From: Haloferax sp. Q22
Lineage (GTDB): Archaea > Halobacteriota > Halobacteria > Halobacteriales > Haloferacaceae
NCBI RefSeq assembly: GCF_001482285.1
Contig: NZ_LOEP01000037.1
Location: 1 to 64,000 of the forward strand
Length of the DNA stretch: 64,000 bases
Direction: 5' to 3'
Below, piece after piece: positions 26,369 to 35,568 of the stretch. Numbering within the stretch: position 1 is the first letter of the stretch; the number at the start of each line of letters is the position of its first letter. The notes under the pieces are model-generated. The model was not told the origin of the DNA. It made no database searches and saw only the letters and a program-made list of their open reading frames with translations. Both the position numbers and the translations under genes were made by a program.

Positions 26369-27322
26369 ATGCAGTTCGCAGTCAACGTTCCGACCAGCGC
26401 CGGCGACTCCGTTCACTCCCAGTTGGCGTTCTGCGACGAGATTTCGTGGGACGCGCAGGTTGGGTTCGCCGTGGCGATGGAGAACCTCGGCTTCGACGGC
26501 GTCGCCGTCCCCGACCACGTCATGACCGGCAGTGGCCCCACGACGGAGTGTTTCATCACGCTGGCCGCCATCGCCCGCGAGACGGAGGACGTGTACCTCT
26601 ACCCGAAGACGGTGAACAACCACTTCCGGAACCCCGCGCTCCTCGCCAAGCAGGCCGCGACGCTCGACGCCGTGAGCGACGGGCGACTCAAACTCGGCAT
26701 GGGGGCCGGCTGGAAGGAGAGCGAGGCGCGGGCCTACGGCTACGACTGGCCCGACGCGCCGACTCGGCTCCGGATGCTGGAGGAGTCGATTCGGATGCTC
26801 AAGCGCCTGTGGACCGAGGAGACGGTCAGCTTCGACGGCGACTACTACACCCTGGACGAGGCGATGTGCCGGCCCCACCCAGTCCAAGACCCGCATCCTC
26901 CCATCATGGTCGGCGGCGGCGGCGAGTCGTTCACGCTCCGAATCACCGCCCAGTACGCCGACTCGTGGAACTTCTGGGGGCCGCCGGAAGTGATGCAACA
27001 CAAACTGGACGTGCTGGAACGCCACTGCGAGGGCTACGGCCGGCCGTTCGAGGAGATCGAGCGCTCGTGGTTCGCCCGGTGTCTGATACGCGAGAACGAG
27101 GCTGAACTCGACGCGCTCCTTGACGAGCACTTCCCGCGGTTCAAGCCCGAGAACGTCGCCGACAGCGAGTACCCGCTCGTCGGCACGCCCGAACAGGTCC
27201 GCAAGCGACTGGAGACGTTCGCCGAGATGGGCTTCGGCGAGGTCGTCGTGGAGTTCGTCGACTTCCCCGAGGCGACGAGCGCCGAACTGTTCGCCGAGCG
27301 CGTCGCGCCGACATTCCGGTAA
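26369..27322 (+). CDS. LLM-class flavin/F420-dependent oxidoreductase
   Basis: The protein is 317 residues with the luciferase-like monooxygenase TIM barrel: 'GFDGVAVPDHVM', 'VYLYPKTVNNHFRNPALLAKQAATLDAVSDGRLKLGMGAGWKESE', 'HPVQDPHPPIMVGGGG'. In archaea these usually use F420. It has a close relative at 44485-45513, which shares the 'RNPALxAKxAATLDxxSDGR' and 'PVQDPHPPI' blocks. The substrate is unknown. The next gene, of the polysaccharide-deacetylase family, follows in the same direction 85 bases on, so co-transcription is possible. Confidence 0.88.
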   Translation: MQFAVNVPTSAGDSVHSQLAFCDEISWDAQVGFAVAMENLGFDGVAVPDHVMTGSGPTTECFITLAAIARETEDVYLYPKTVNNHFRNPALLAKQAATLDAVSDGRLKLGMGAGWKESEARAYGYDWPDAPTRLRMLEESIRMLKRLWTEETVSFDGDYYTLDEAMCRPHPVQDPHPPIMVGGGGESFTLRITAQYADSWNFWGPPEVMQHKLDVLERHCEGYGRPFEEIERSWFARCLIRENEAELDALLDEHFPRFKPENVADSEYPLVGTPEQVRKRLETFAEMGFGEVVVEFVDFPEATSAELFAERVAPTFR

Positions 27323-27407
27323 CTCGCGGGGCGGGAGAGACGAGAGGCCGCCAGCGTTCGGGTGCGACATGGAAACAGCTATCACATCTATTTTCGTACG
27401 TCAAAGC

Positions 27408-28232
27408 GTGACTCACCACAGCGTCTGCCTCACCTTCGACTTCGACGGCGTCTCCTCGTGGATACACTCCTTCGAGTCGCCGGACAGCCCGACGAAACTG
27501 TCGAGAGGACTCTTCGGGGTCGACGTGGGCGCGCCCCGCGTCCTCGACCTCTTGGACGAGTTCGGCGTCGAGACCACGTGGTTCACGCCGGGCCACACCA
27601 TCGATAGCTTCCCCGAGGCCGCCGAGGAGGTGTGGAGCCGCGGCCACGACATCCAACACCACGGCTGGTCGCACACCCGCCCGCGACAGTACGAGTCGCG
27701 AGAGGCCGAGTACGACGACGTGAAACGCGGCGTCGAGAGCATCGTGGACCTCACGGGGCGCCGGCCGACCGGCTACCGCTCGCCGTCGTGGGACTTCTCG
27801 ACCCACACGCTCGGCATCCTCGACGAACTCGGCTTCGAGTGGGACTCCAGCCAGATGGCGACCGACTTCGAGCCGTACCGCGTCCGCGAGGGGTGGGCCG
27901 CGCCCGCCGACGCCCCCTTCGAGCGCGGCACCGAGACCGACATCGTCGAGGTGCCCGTCTCGTGGCAACGCGACGACTTCCCGGCGTTCGCGTTCAACCG
28001 CAAGCGGGGCTACGCGAACGAGAAAGCGGTGTTCCGCCAGTGGCGCGAGCAGTTCGACTGGATGGTCGACAACGTCGACGGCGGCGTCTTCGTCCTCACG
28101 ATGCACCCGCAGGTCATCGGGCAGTCACACCGGCTCGCCCGGCTCGAATCGTTCGTCGAACACGTCGCCGACGCGCCGGGCGTCGTCTTCGAAACCGTGG
28201 ACGAAGTCGCCGACCGATTCGGGTCGGCGTGA
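27408..28232 (+). CDS. Polysaccharide-deacetylase-family (NodB-fold) protein
   Basis: The protein is 274 residues from GTG 27408 (VTHHSVCLTFDFDG). An in-frame ATG at 27369 would add 13 residues and is possible. NodB motifs are present: 'TFDFDGVSSWI' (metal Asp), 'TWFTPGHTIDSFPEA', 'GHDIQHHGWSH' (H-x(3)-H type pair), 'RPTGYRSPSWDFS' and 'FVLTMHPQVIGQSHR'. There is no signal peptide, so it acts in the cytoplasm. This group includes PuuE-type allantoinases and peptidoglycan-deacetylase-like amide hydrolases. With the amide-uptake operon next door, small cyclic or N-acyl amides are a fair guess. Confidence 0.85.
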   Translation: MTHHSVCLTFDFDGVSSWIHSFESPDSPTKLSRGLFGVDVGAPRVLDLLDEFGVETTWFTPGHTIDSFPEAAEEVWSRGHDIQHHGWSHTRPRQYESREAEYDDVKRGVESIVDLTGRRPTGYRSPSWDFSTHTLGILDELGFEWDSSQMATDFEPYRVREGWAAPADAPFERGTETDIVEVPVSWQRDDFPAFAFNRKRGYANEKAVFRQWREQFDWMVDNVDGGVFVLTMHPQVIGQSHRLARLESFVEHVADAPGVVFETVDEVADRFGSA

Positions 28233-28259
28233 GGGCGAGGGAAAGACGGAGACGCTTTT

Positions 28260-30758
28260 TCAGGAGTAGTGGTGACAGCTGACGATACGGTCGAGTTCGT
28301 CGGGCGACTCCAGCGCTGGCACCTCGGAGGTACAGACGCTCGGCTCGACGAACGTCTCCGTCAGGAGCGACGCGGCGTCGCGCCACGCGCCGTCGGCCGC
28401 GAGCGAGAGCGCGTGCTCGACGGTCGTGCCGGCGTCGCCGGCGGGAAGCCCGTCCGGGAAGTAGGTCGCACGAGCGTCGTCGGCGACGATATCCGGGGAC
28501 TCGCGCTGGACGGCTCTGACGAACCGGCGCACGCGGTCCCACTCCTCGTCGCCGAGGTCGAGTTCCGCCGGGGCGACGAGGCTCGGACAGCGGGTGTGGA
28601 ACCGACAGCCGCTCGGCGGGTGAATCGGCGACGGCACGTCGCCGGACAGCGGGACGGTCTCGCGGGACACCCGCGGGTCGGGCACCGGAATCGACGAGAG
28701 TAGCGCGCGGGTGTAGGGATGCTTCGGCGACTCGAACAGGTCGTCCTTGTCGGCGAGTTCGACCAGTTCGCCGAGGTACATCACGGCCACGCGGTCGCAG
28801 ACGTGGCGGATGACGCTCAGGTCGTGGCTGATGAAGAGGTACGTCAGGCCGAACTCCTCCTGAAGCGCTTTCATCGTGTTGAGCACCTGCGCCTGCACCG
28901 ACGCGTCGAGCGCCGAGGTCGGCTCGTCGCAGACGATGAAGTCGGGGTCGACCGAGAGCGCCCGCGCGAGGTTGACCCGCTGGCGCTGACCGCCGGAGAA
29001 CTGGTGGGGGTAGCGGTTGTAGTGGTCGGCGTCGAGACCGACCGTCTCCAGCAGTTCGCGTGCCCGCCCCTCGCGGTTGCCCTCGTAGAGCCCGTGGGCC
29101 TGCATCGGCTCCTCGACGATTTCGCCGACGGTCATCCGCGGGTCGAGCGACGCCTGCGGATCCTGAAAGACGAACTGCATGCGCTTGCGGCGCTTCCGAA
29201 GCTCCTCTTTCGACAGTTCGGCGAGGTTCTCCCCGTCGAAGACGATGTCTCCGGAGGTCGGGTCGACCAACCGGAGGAGCGTTCGCGCGAGCGTCGACTT
29301 CCCGCACCCGGACTCGCCGACGAGGCCGAGGGTCTCGCCGGGCAGGATGTCGAACGAGACGCCGTCGACCGCGCGGACGTACTCGCGCTCGACCGAGAAG
29401 GGGAGCAGTCCCGCGTCGCGGTCGAACCGGAGGCGGTCGAGGAAGCCGTCGCTCGCGTCGAAATACTTCCGCAGGTCGCGCACGCTGAGCAGCGGGTCGG
29501 CGTCGGGGTCGAAGGTTGAACCGGTCCCAGTCTCGGTGACCTCTCCGGTCTCGGAGGCGGCCGACTCGGAGACGGACTCGGCGTCGTCGAGCGGTTCGCT
29601 CTCCCAGTAGCCCGCCTCGGCGAACGCGTCGTTGCGCAGGCACGCCGCCCGGTGTGGTGCGGCGGCGACTTCGGTGAGGGTGGTGCCGTCAGCGGTGGTG
29701 GAGGCGGTGGTTGGACCGTCGTCAGCGGAGGCTGTGGCGCTCGCGCTCGCGTCACCGGAGCCCTTGTCCCCGCCGTCGACGCGCCGAGCGTCGGGGTGGG
29801 ACTGGAGGCACGCCTCTCGGGCGTGCGGGCACCGCGTGTGGAAGCGGCAGCCCTGCGGCGGGTTGATGGCTTCCGGCATGATGCCCTCGATGGGCGACAG
29901 GCCGTCCACGTCGCGGTCAGGTCGCGGAATCGACCCGAGGAGCGCCTCGGTGTAGGGGTGTTTCGTGTCGTGAAAGAGGTCGTCGACGGTCGCCTGCTCG
30001 ACGATTTCGCCGAGGTACATCACGGCGACGCGGTCGCATATCTCGGCGACGACGCCCATGTCGTGGGTGACCCAGACGAACGACGTGTCGTAGCGCGCCG
30101 CGAGGTCCTTCACGAGGTCGAGAATCTGCGCCTCGACGGTCACGTCGAGTGCGGTGGTCGGCTCGTCAGCGATGACGAGACTCGGTTCGCACGCGAACGC
30201 CATCGCGATGAGGACGCGCTGGCGCATCCCGCCGGAGAACTCGTGGGGGTAGTCGTCCATCCGGCGTTCGGCCTCGGGGATACCGACCTCGCGGAGGCGC
30301 TCGACGGCGATGGCTTTGGCCTTGGCCGTCGACACGTCGCGGTTGAGCCCGATAATCTCGCTCAACTGCTCGCCGACGGTGAACACCGGGTTGAGGCTCT
30401 CCGTGGGGTCCTGAAATATCATCGCGATTTCGCGGCCCCGGATGCGCTCGCGGATCTCGCGGCTCGACAGCATCTCGGGGTCCTGCCGGGGTTCGTCGTC
30501 GGGGTCGTCGCCGCGCTCGACGCCGACGAGCAGGTCGTCTTCGAAGCGGACCTCGCCGTTGACGATGACGCCCGGCGAGTCGATGAGGCGCATGATGCTC
30601 CGCGCCGCGACGCTCTTTCCGGCGCCGCTCTCGCCGACTAACCCGAGCACTTCGCCGCGCTGTACCTCGAACGAGATACCGTCGACGGCCCGGACGGTCC
30701 CCGCGTCGGTGCGGAAGTGGGTGTGCAGGTCGCGGACGGTGAGTAGCGTATCAGACAT
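28260..30758 (-). CDS. Fused double ATPase of a peptide-type ABC importer (DppD-DppF)
   Basis: The protein is 832 residues with two complete ATP-binding units. Half 1 has Walker A 'GESGAGKS', signature 'FSGGMRQRV' and an oligopeptide-transporter C-terminal domain with '[11 protein letters not shown]'. A low-complexity Ala/Ser/Thr/acidic linker of about 90 residues follows. Half 2 has 'GESGCGKS', 'FSGGQRQRV' and again '[10 protein letters not shown]'. In bacteria these are usually two genes. The C-terminal CRFHTRCP segments bind a [4Fe-4S] cluster in some homologues. It is the last gene of a binding protein-permease-permease-ATPase operon. Confidence 0.92.
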   Translation of the reverse strand: MSDTLLTVRDLHTHFRTDAGTVRAVDGISFEVQRGEVLGLVGESGAGKSVAARSIMRLIDSPGVIVNGEVRFEDDLLVGVERGDDPDDEPRQDPEMLSSREIRERIRGREIAMIFQDPTESLNPVFTVGEQLSEIIGLNRDVSTAKAKAIAVERLREVGIPEAERRMDDYPHEFSGGMRQRVLIAMAFACEPSLVIADEPTTALDVTVEAQILDLVKDLAARYDTSFVWVTHDMGVVAEICDRVAVMYLGEIVEQATVDDLFHDTKHPYTEALLGSIPRPDRDVDGLSPIEGIMPEAINPPQGCRFHTRCPHAREACLQSHPDARRVDGGDKGSGDASASATASADDGPTTASTTADGTTLTEVAAAPHRAACLRNDAFAEAGYWESEPLDDAESVSESAASETGEVTETGTGSTFDPDADPLLSVRDLRKYFDASDGFLDRLRFDRDAGLLPFSVEREYVRAVDGVSFDILPGETLGLVGESGCGKSTLARTLLRLVDPTSGDIVFDGENLAELSKEELRKRRKRMQFVFQDPQASLDPRMTVGEIVEEPMQAHGLYEGNREGRARELLETVGLDADHYNRYPHQFSGGQRQRVNLARALSVDPDFIVCDEPTSALDASVQAQVLNTMKALQEEFGLTYLFISHDLSVIRHVCDRVAVMYLGELVELADKDDLFESPKHPYTRALLSSIPVPDPRVSRETVPLSGDVPSPIHPPSGCRFHTRCPSLVAPAELDLGDEEWDRVRRFVRAVQRESPDIVADDARATYFPDGLPAGDAGTTVEHALSLAADGAWRDAASLLTETFVEPSVCTSEVPALESPDELDRIVSCHHYS

Positions 30759-30938
30759 TGGTCGTGGAGTGGTGGGGGGCGTCGGTGCGTGAGATGGGTG
30801 CCTCTGCAGAACCGCAAGAGCAAGTTCCGACGCCGCCCCGGGGAGGGAGCGATAGTTCAGCGGGCGAACGGCTGGCGGAGGCCGGGCGACTCCCGGCCCC
30901 GCGGCGAACGGTCGGTGAGATGTGTCGTCCGTTCATCG

Positions 30939-31919
30939 TCAGTCGTTCGACCGCGGGTCGATTGCGTCGCGCAGGCCGTCGCCCAGCAGGTTGAAGCCGA
31001 TGACCGTCGCGAGAATCGCGAGGCCCGGCCAGATGCTGAACCACGGGTTGACGATCATGTACTGCCGCGAGTGGGCGAGCATCTGCCCCCACGACGGCGT
31101 CGGGGGCTGGACCCCGAACCCGAGGAACGACAGCGACGCGACGATGAGGATGTTCACGCCGACCTGCAGCGTCGATTGGACGAGCACCGGCGCGAAACTG
31201 TTGGGGATGATGTGGCGGAAGATGATGTGGCGGTCGCGCACGCCGGCGGCCTTCGCGGCCTCGACGTACTCCATCTCCCGGACGCTCAGCACCTGCGAGC
31301 GAATCAGGCGCGTGAACACCGGAATCGTCGTGATGGAGACGCCGACGATGGCGATGCCGAGTTCCTTGCCGAACGCGGACATGATGGCGATGACGAGGAT
31401 GAGGAACGGAATCGCGTACAGCGATTCGACGAATCGCTGGAGCACGTCGTCCACCCAGCCGCCGTAGTAGCCGGAGACCGCACCGACGACCGTCCCGATG
31501 GTCATCCCGATGCCCGTCGCGATGAGACCCACCTGGACGGCGATGCGGGTGCCGTAGACCAACCTGACGAGCACGTCGCGGCCGCGGTGGTCCGTCCCGA
31601 GCGGGTGTGCCCACGTCCCCGTTCCGAAGCTGTTTTCGATGCCGACTGGCGGGAGCAAGATTGTGCTTCCCGCCGGGTCGTTCTCCGGATGATACCAGAA
31701 CGTCGCCGCGAACTGGTAGTCGAACAGGTCGGCGTCGATGGTCGTCAACAGCGCGACGACCGTCACGAGCCCGATAACGTAGAGGCCGACGCGCGACGCC
31801 GAGTTGCGCTTGAGTTGTTGGACGACCTGTGACGTGCGCGAGACGGCGGAGCGCTCGTCGGCGTCCGCGACGCCGCCCGTTCGGGCCGAGTCGCCGACGG
31901 CGGCCGTCGAATCACTCAC
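30939..31919 (-). CDS. Peptide-type ABC importer permease (DppC-like)
   Basis: The protein is about 326 residues. The GTG at 31919 gives an 8-base overlap with the preceding gene; another GTG at 31928 is possible. It has an N-terminal membrane helix, a large external loop ('GTGTWAHPLGTDHRGRDVLVRLVYG', the hallmark of DppC/OppC), then five helices with the EAA-type loop 'YVEAAKAAGVRDRHIIFRHIIPN'. It pairs with the DppB-like permease encoded just upstream. A 180-base gap separates it from the fused ATPase gene. Confidence 0.9.
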   Translation of the reverse strand: MSDSTAAVGDSARTGGVADADERSAVSRTSQVVQQLKRNSASRVGLYVIGLVTVVALLTTIDADLFDYQFAATFWYHPENDPAGSTILLPPVGIENSFGTGTWAHPLGTDHRGRDVLVRLVYGTRIAVQVGLIATGIGMTIGTVVGAVSGYYGGWVDDVLQRFVESLYAIPFLILVIAIMSAFGKELGIAIVGVSITTIPVFTRLIRSQVLSVREMEYVEAAKAAGVRDRHIIFRHIIPNSFAPVLVQSTLQVGVNILIVASLSFLGFGVQPPTPSWGQMLAHSRQYMIVNPWFSIWPGLAILATVIGFNLLGDGLRDAIDPRSND

Positions 31920-32919
31920 CGGCACCACCCCCGTAGGAGATGCGCGGGTCGATGACCGCGTACAGCACGTCCACGACGAGCACGCCGAGGACGAACACGA
32001 TGGCGAAGAATATCGTCGTGCCCATGATAAGCTGGTAGTCCTGCGCCCGGACCGCGGTGATGATGAGGTTCCCCATCCCGTTGATGTTGAAGACCGTCTC
32101 GGTCAGCACCGCGCCGCCGAGGGCGGTCGTCATCTGGATGCCGATGACGGTGAGCACCGGCAGTTGCGCGTTCTTGAACGCCTGCCGCCGGAGGATGGTT
32201 CGCTCGGAGACGCCGTAGGCGCGGGCGAGTTGGACGTAGTCCTTGTTGAGCACTTCGAGCATCGACGACCGCTCGATGCGCGTGATGGCCGCCATCTGGA
32301 GCGTCCCCAGCGTGATAGAGGGGAGTATCAGATGCGACGCGGCAGTCACGAGCACGTCCAGTCTCGACGTCGCCCCGTCGACCGACGCGGGGTCGGCCCA
32401 CGGCATGATGAGCCCGCTCGGCGGCAGGAGGTCGCCGTAGTACGCGAACACGATGATGAGCAGCAGGCCGACCCAGAAGCTCGGCGTGCTGACGCCGATG
32501 AGCGACGTGACGCGGGCGAGGTGGTCGTAGCCGTTGTTACGGTTCTTGGCGGCGAAGATGCCCAGCGGAATCGCGGAGCCGATTGCGAGGGTGAAACTCG
32601 ACGCGAGGAGCAGCAGCGTCACCGGAAGCCGCTCGAAAATCTTCTCCGTCACCGCGACTCCACCGTAGTGGATGCTCGTCCCGAAGTCGCCCGTCGCGAC
32701 CGCCGCGAGATACCTGACGTACCGGACGTACAGCGGTTGGTCGAGGCCGTACTTCGCGCGGGCGGCCTCGATGGCCGCTGCGTCGGCGGCCGGCCCGACG
32801 AGAATGCGAACCGGGTCGCCGGGAATCGAGTTGATGAGGACGAACGTGACCGTAACGACGAACAGCAAGACCGGAACGATTTGGAGTAATCGCCGTCCGA
32901 TGTAACCGGTTGTCGTCAT
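31912..32919 (-). CDS. Peptide-type ABC importer permease (DppB-like)
   Basis: The protein is 335 residues. It begins 'GYIGRRLLQIVPVLLFVVTVTFVLINSIPGDPVR', the standard DppB/OppB opening helix, and contains the EAA loop 'YVQLARAYGVSERTILRRQAFKNAQLPVLT'. About six membrane helices are predicted. The stop overlaps the DppC-like start, showing tight coupling. The binding-protein gene lies 60 bases upstream in the same operon. Confidence 0.92.
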   Translation of the reverse strand: MTTTGYIGRRLLQIVPVLLFVVTVTFVLINSIPGDPVRILVGPAADAAAIEAARAKYGLDQPLYVRYVRYLAAVATGDFGTSIHYGGVAVTEKIFERLPVTLLLLASSFTLAIGSAIPLGIFAAKNRNNGYDHLARVTSLIGVSTPSFWVGLLLIIVFAYYGDLLPPSGLIMPWADPASVDGATSRLDVLVTAASHLILPSITLGTLQMAAITRIERSSMLEVLNKDYVQLARAYGVSERTILRRQAFKNAQLPVLTVIGIQMTTALGGAVLTETVFNINGMGNLIITAVRAQDYQLIMGTTIFFAIVFVLGVLVVDVLYAVIDPRISYGGGAGE

Positions 32920-32979
32920 GGATGGAGTGGATGGGGAGTGAGCATATAACGTTTGGTAACTGTTACCGACAGGACAACG

Positions 32980-34626
32980 TCATCTGTCGACGGAGACGTT
33001 GTTGTAGCCGGTGAGGAGCCGCGGGTTCTGCGGCGAGACCGGGTGGACTTGGAAGTCGCTGACGACGGACTTCACGCCGTAGGAGTTCTTGTAGTTGAAC
33101 GCGGGGAGGTGGACTTTGTCCTCCAAGAGCGTCGAGATGGCGGACTGGTAGAGCTGTTGGCGCTCGTCGCGGTCGGTCGACTCGCGCGCGCCCTTAATCT
33201 GCTCCATCACCTCGTCGTTCTTGTAGTAGACGCCCTGGTTCACGCCCTCGGACTCCTCGTGGAACAGGTTGAACATGAAGTCGTCCGGGTCGGGGTAGCG
33301 GACCCACCCGAGGACGTAGATGTTGTAGTCCGAGGCGTTGCCGGTGTACGCGCGGCTGAGCATCGCGCCCCAGTCGAGCCGTTCGACGTGGGCCTCGTAG
33401 CCGGCCTCCTTGATGCCGTTGGCGATAGAGAGGCCGATGTTCTCGCGGTTGTCGTCCGGCGGGACGATAATCTTCGCGTCCCAGTCGGCGGGGACGCCAG
33501 CCTCTTCGAACAGCGCCGTCGCCTGCTCGATGTCCTTGTCGTTCGGAATCTCCATCCACTCTTCGAGCGGCATGTCCCACTCTTCGACCATCGGCCCCGG
33601 AAGCGGGCCGTACTGGCGGAGTCCAGCCGGGTCGATGTAGCGGTCGACCGCGTCGTCCATCGAGAAGCTGTAGTCGATGGCCTCGCGGACGCGCTTGTCG
33701 GCGGTCGGCCCCTCGTTGCAGTTGAACGCGACGTAGAAGTATCCGACACTCTCGATCTCGGAGATGCTCGTGTCTTCGGTGCTCTCGACGGTGTCCCAGA
33801 GCCGCGGCGGAATCGTCTCGATGACGTCCACGTCGCCCGTCCGGAGGTTGGTGACGCGCGTCGTCGACTCCGTGATGGGCGTGAACTCGACGCCCGCGAC
33901 GTTGGGCAGTTCGTCGCCCCAGTAGTCGTCCCAGCGTTCGAGGGTGACGTAGTTGCTCTCCTCCCACTCGACGAACTTGAACGGACCCGACCCGATGGGC
34001 TGTTGGGTGCTGAACACCTCTTTGTCCTCCTCGCGGACGGCCTCCGGCACGATCTGGTGGGTGAGGACGTGCTGGAACATCGCGTAGGGGTTCGAGAGGT
34101 CGAACTGGACGGTCGTCTCGTCGATTGCCTCGACAGAGTCGATAACGCTGAAGATGCCCAAGAGGGGCGTCTCCTCCTCGATTGGCGCGCGGAACGAGTA
34201 GGCCACGTCCTCGGCGGTGACCGGGTCGCCGTTGTGGAACATCGCGTTATCGACGATTTCGACGATGTAGCGGGTGTTGTCCCGCTCGATGGTCGGCATG
34301 CTCGTCGCGAGGTTCGGGACCACGTCGGTCCCCTCGCCATAGGTGTACAGCTGACTGAACACCCGGTTCGCGACGAGCGCGTCGGGGTTCGAAAGCTGCG
34401 TTATCGGGTCGAATCGGACGGGGTTCAGCGACTGTCCGATGTTTATCGTCGCGTCGGAACTCCCGGAGGACGTCTCCGTTCCGCCGCTCGTGGTCGTTCC
34501 GCCGCCCCCGTCGCCTTCGGTCGTCGTTTCGGAACCGGAGTCGGACGTACAGCCGGCGAGCAAGACGGGGATCGACGCACCCGTCGCTTTCAGTATGTTT
34601 CTACGTGAGACACTCTCTCTCATCAT
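32980..34626 (-). CDS. Peptide-type (family 5) ABC solute-binding lipoprotein
   Basis: The protein is 548 residues. The N-terminus RRNILKATGASIPVLLAGCTSD is a Tat signal with lipobox, followed by a Gly/Ser/Thr/Glu linker. The body matches SBP_bac_5 ('NPVRFDPITQLSNPDALVANRVFSQLYTYGEG', 'NAMFHNGDPVTAEDVAYSF', 'PIGSGPFKFVEWEESNYVTLERWDDYWG'). It delivers peptides, opines or similar molecules to the permeases encoded downstream. It is the first gene of the operon, and a palindrome and a shared motif lie in its promoter. Confidence 0.92.
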   Translation of the reverse strand: MMRESVSRRNILKATGASIPVLLAGCTSDSGSETTTEGDGGGGTTTSGGTETSSGSSDATINIGQSLNPVRFDPITQLSNPDALVANRVFSQLYTYGEGTDVVPNLATSMPTIERDNTRYIVEIVDNAMFHNGDPVTAEDVAYSFRAPIEEETPLLGIFSVIDSVEAIDETTVQFDLSNPYAMFQHVLTHQIVPEAVREEDKEVFSTQQPIGSGPFKFVEWEESNYVTLERWDDYWGDELPNVAGVEFTPITESTTRVTNLRTGDVDVIETIPPRLWDTVESTEDTSISEIESVGYFYVAFNCNEGPTADKRVREAIDYSFSMDDAVDRYIDPAGLRQYGPLPGPMVEEWDMPLEEWMEIPNDKDIEQATALFEEAGVPADWDAKIIVPPDDNRENIGLSIANGIKEAGYEAHVERLDWGAMLSRAYTGNASDYNIYVLGWVRYPDPDDFMFNLFHEESEGVNQGVYYKNDEVMEQIKGARESTDRDERQQLYQSAISTLLEDKVHLPAFNYKNSYGVKSVVSDFQVHPVSPQNPRLLTGYNNVSVDR

Positions 34627-34630
34627 TGAC

Positions 34631-34646
34631 GCCGAATCATTTCGGC
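34631..34646. promoter_or_regulatory. Palindrome at the dpp-like operon start
   Basis: GCCGAA-tcat-TTCGGC, a perfect 16-base palindrome, lies 5 bases before the solute-binding gene's ATG. It sits between the likely TATA element (TTATG near 34655) and the start, a position suited to blocking initiation. Confidence 0.45.
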
Positions 34647-34667
34647 ATCACCAACATAAGCGTTTGC

Positions 34668-34681
34668 ATACTGTGCGTTTG
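34668..34681. promoter_or_regulatory. ATACTGTGCGTAT-type site, dpp-like operon
   Basis: ATACTGTGCGTTTG differs from the perfect near-palindrome ATAC-TGTGC-GTAT at one arm base. It lies upstream of the likely TATA element of the solute-binding gene. Matching sites occur at 34731-34744 and 37223-37236. Confidence 0.5.
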
Positions 34682-34720
34682 TTTCCCCCTTATCCACTCA
34701 GGCTGCCGCTTCGTGAAATA

Positions 34721-34744
34721 TTATATACGACAACTGTGCGTATC
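34721..34744 (+). promoter_or_regulatory. Creatininase-gene promoter with TATA box and candidate operator
   Basis: TTATATAC at 34721-34728 lies 22-29 bases upstream of the ATG at 34750, fitting a leaderless promoter. The candidate operator CAACTGTGCGTATC at 34731-34744 fills the space between TATA box and start, where a bound regulator would repress. Confidence 0.55.
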
Positions 34745-34749
34745 TCCGT

Positions 34750-35490
34750 ATGGACTCAACGGAGTCACAGTCACTCCTAGCGGAGATGACGTGGCAGGAA
34801 GCCGAAACCGCGTTCGACGAGGCGGACTTCGTCGTGCTCCCCTGCGGAGCAACCGAACAGCACTCGACGCACCTCCCGACCTCGGTCGACTCCATCCGAG
34901 CGGAGAACCTGACCGCGGAACTCGCCGCGGCGGCCCCGGAACACGACCTGAACCTCCTCGTTCTGCCGGTCCTCCCGTACGGCTACTCGGAGCACCACAT
35001 CAACTACGCGGGGACCGTCTCGCTCGGAGCCGACACGTACCAAGAGATAATCATCGACGTGGGCCGGTCGGTCCAGCGCCACGGCGCGACCCGGTTTCTC
35101 GTCGCCAACTTCCACGGAGGCAACATCGAGCCGCACAAACTCGCACTCGACCGGCTCCAGCGCGACCACGGACTCGACTCGTACTACGCCCACTGGACAG
35201 ACTTCGCCCGCGACCAGTTAGAAGAGCGATTCGGCACCGAGTGGGGTCACGCCGGCGAGTACGAGACGAGCGTCATCGAACACTACCGCCCCGAACTCGT
35301 CCACGGCGACCGCAAGACGCCGCAGACGAAGAAGAACCGCTACGAGGTCCGCCAGTACGCCCACTTCGACGACCTGACCGTGGAGGGCGGCCTCGGCGAC
35401 CCGACGCAGTCCGACCCCGAGTTCCTCGAAGCAGTCATCGAGGCGACGACCGAGCGAATCCTGACGCACCTTCAGTCGGAACTGGAGTAA
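34750..35490 (+). CDS. Creatininase-family amidohydrolase
   Basis: The protein is 246 residues. The family pattern is clear: 'VLPCGATEQHSTHLPTSVDSIRAENLTAELA' with metal ligands Glu/His/Asp, 'HHINYAGTVSLGADTYQEIIIDVGRSVQRHGATRFLVANFHGGN' and 'WGHAGEYETSVI' with the late metal Glu. The family opens amide or cyclic amide bonds (creatinine, N-formylated flavin precursors, 3-dehydro-scyllo-inosose). The substrate here is unknown. It diverges from the dpp-like importer and shares a promoter motif with it, so it probably acts on an imported amide. Confidence 0.88.
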   Translation: MDSTESQSLLAEMTWQEAETAFDEADFVVLPCGATEQHSTHLPTSVDSIRAENLTAELAAAAPEHDLNLLVLPVLPYGYSEHHINYAGTVSLGADTYQEIIIDVGRSVQRHGATRFLVANFHGGNIEPHKLALDRLQRDHGLDSYYAHWTDFARDQLEERFGTEWGHAGEYETSVIEHYRPELVHGDRKTPQTKKNRYEVRQYAHFDDLTVEGGLGDPTQSDPEFLEAVIEATTERILTHLQSELE

Positions 35491-35568
35491 CGCGGCGCTC
35501 GACGACCGAGAAACGGACGATAGCGAGCGAACCCCCGAACGAAACGAGATTTTACCGACGACTACCGC

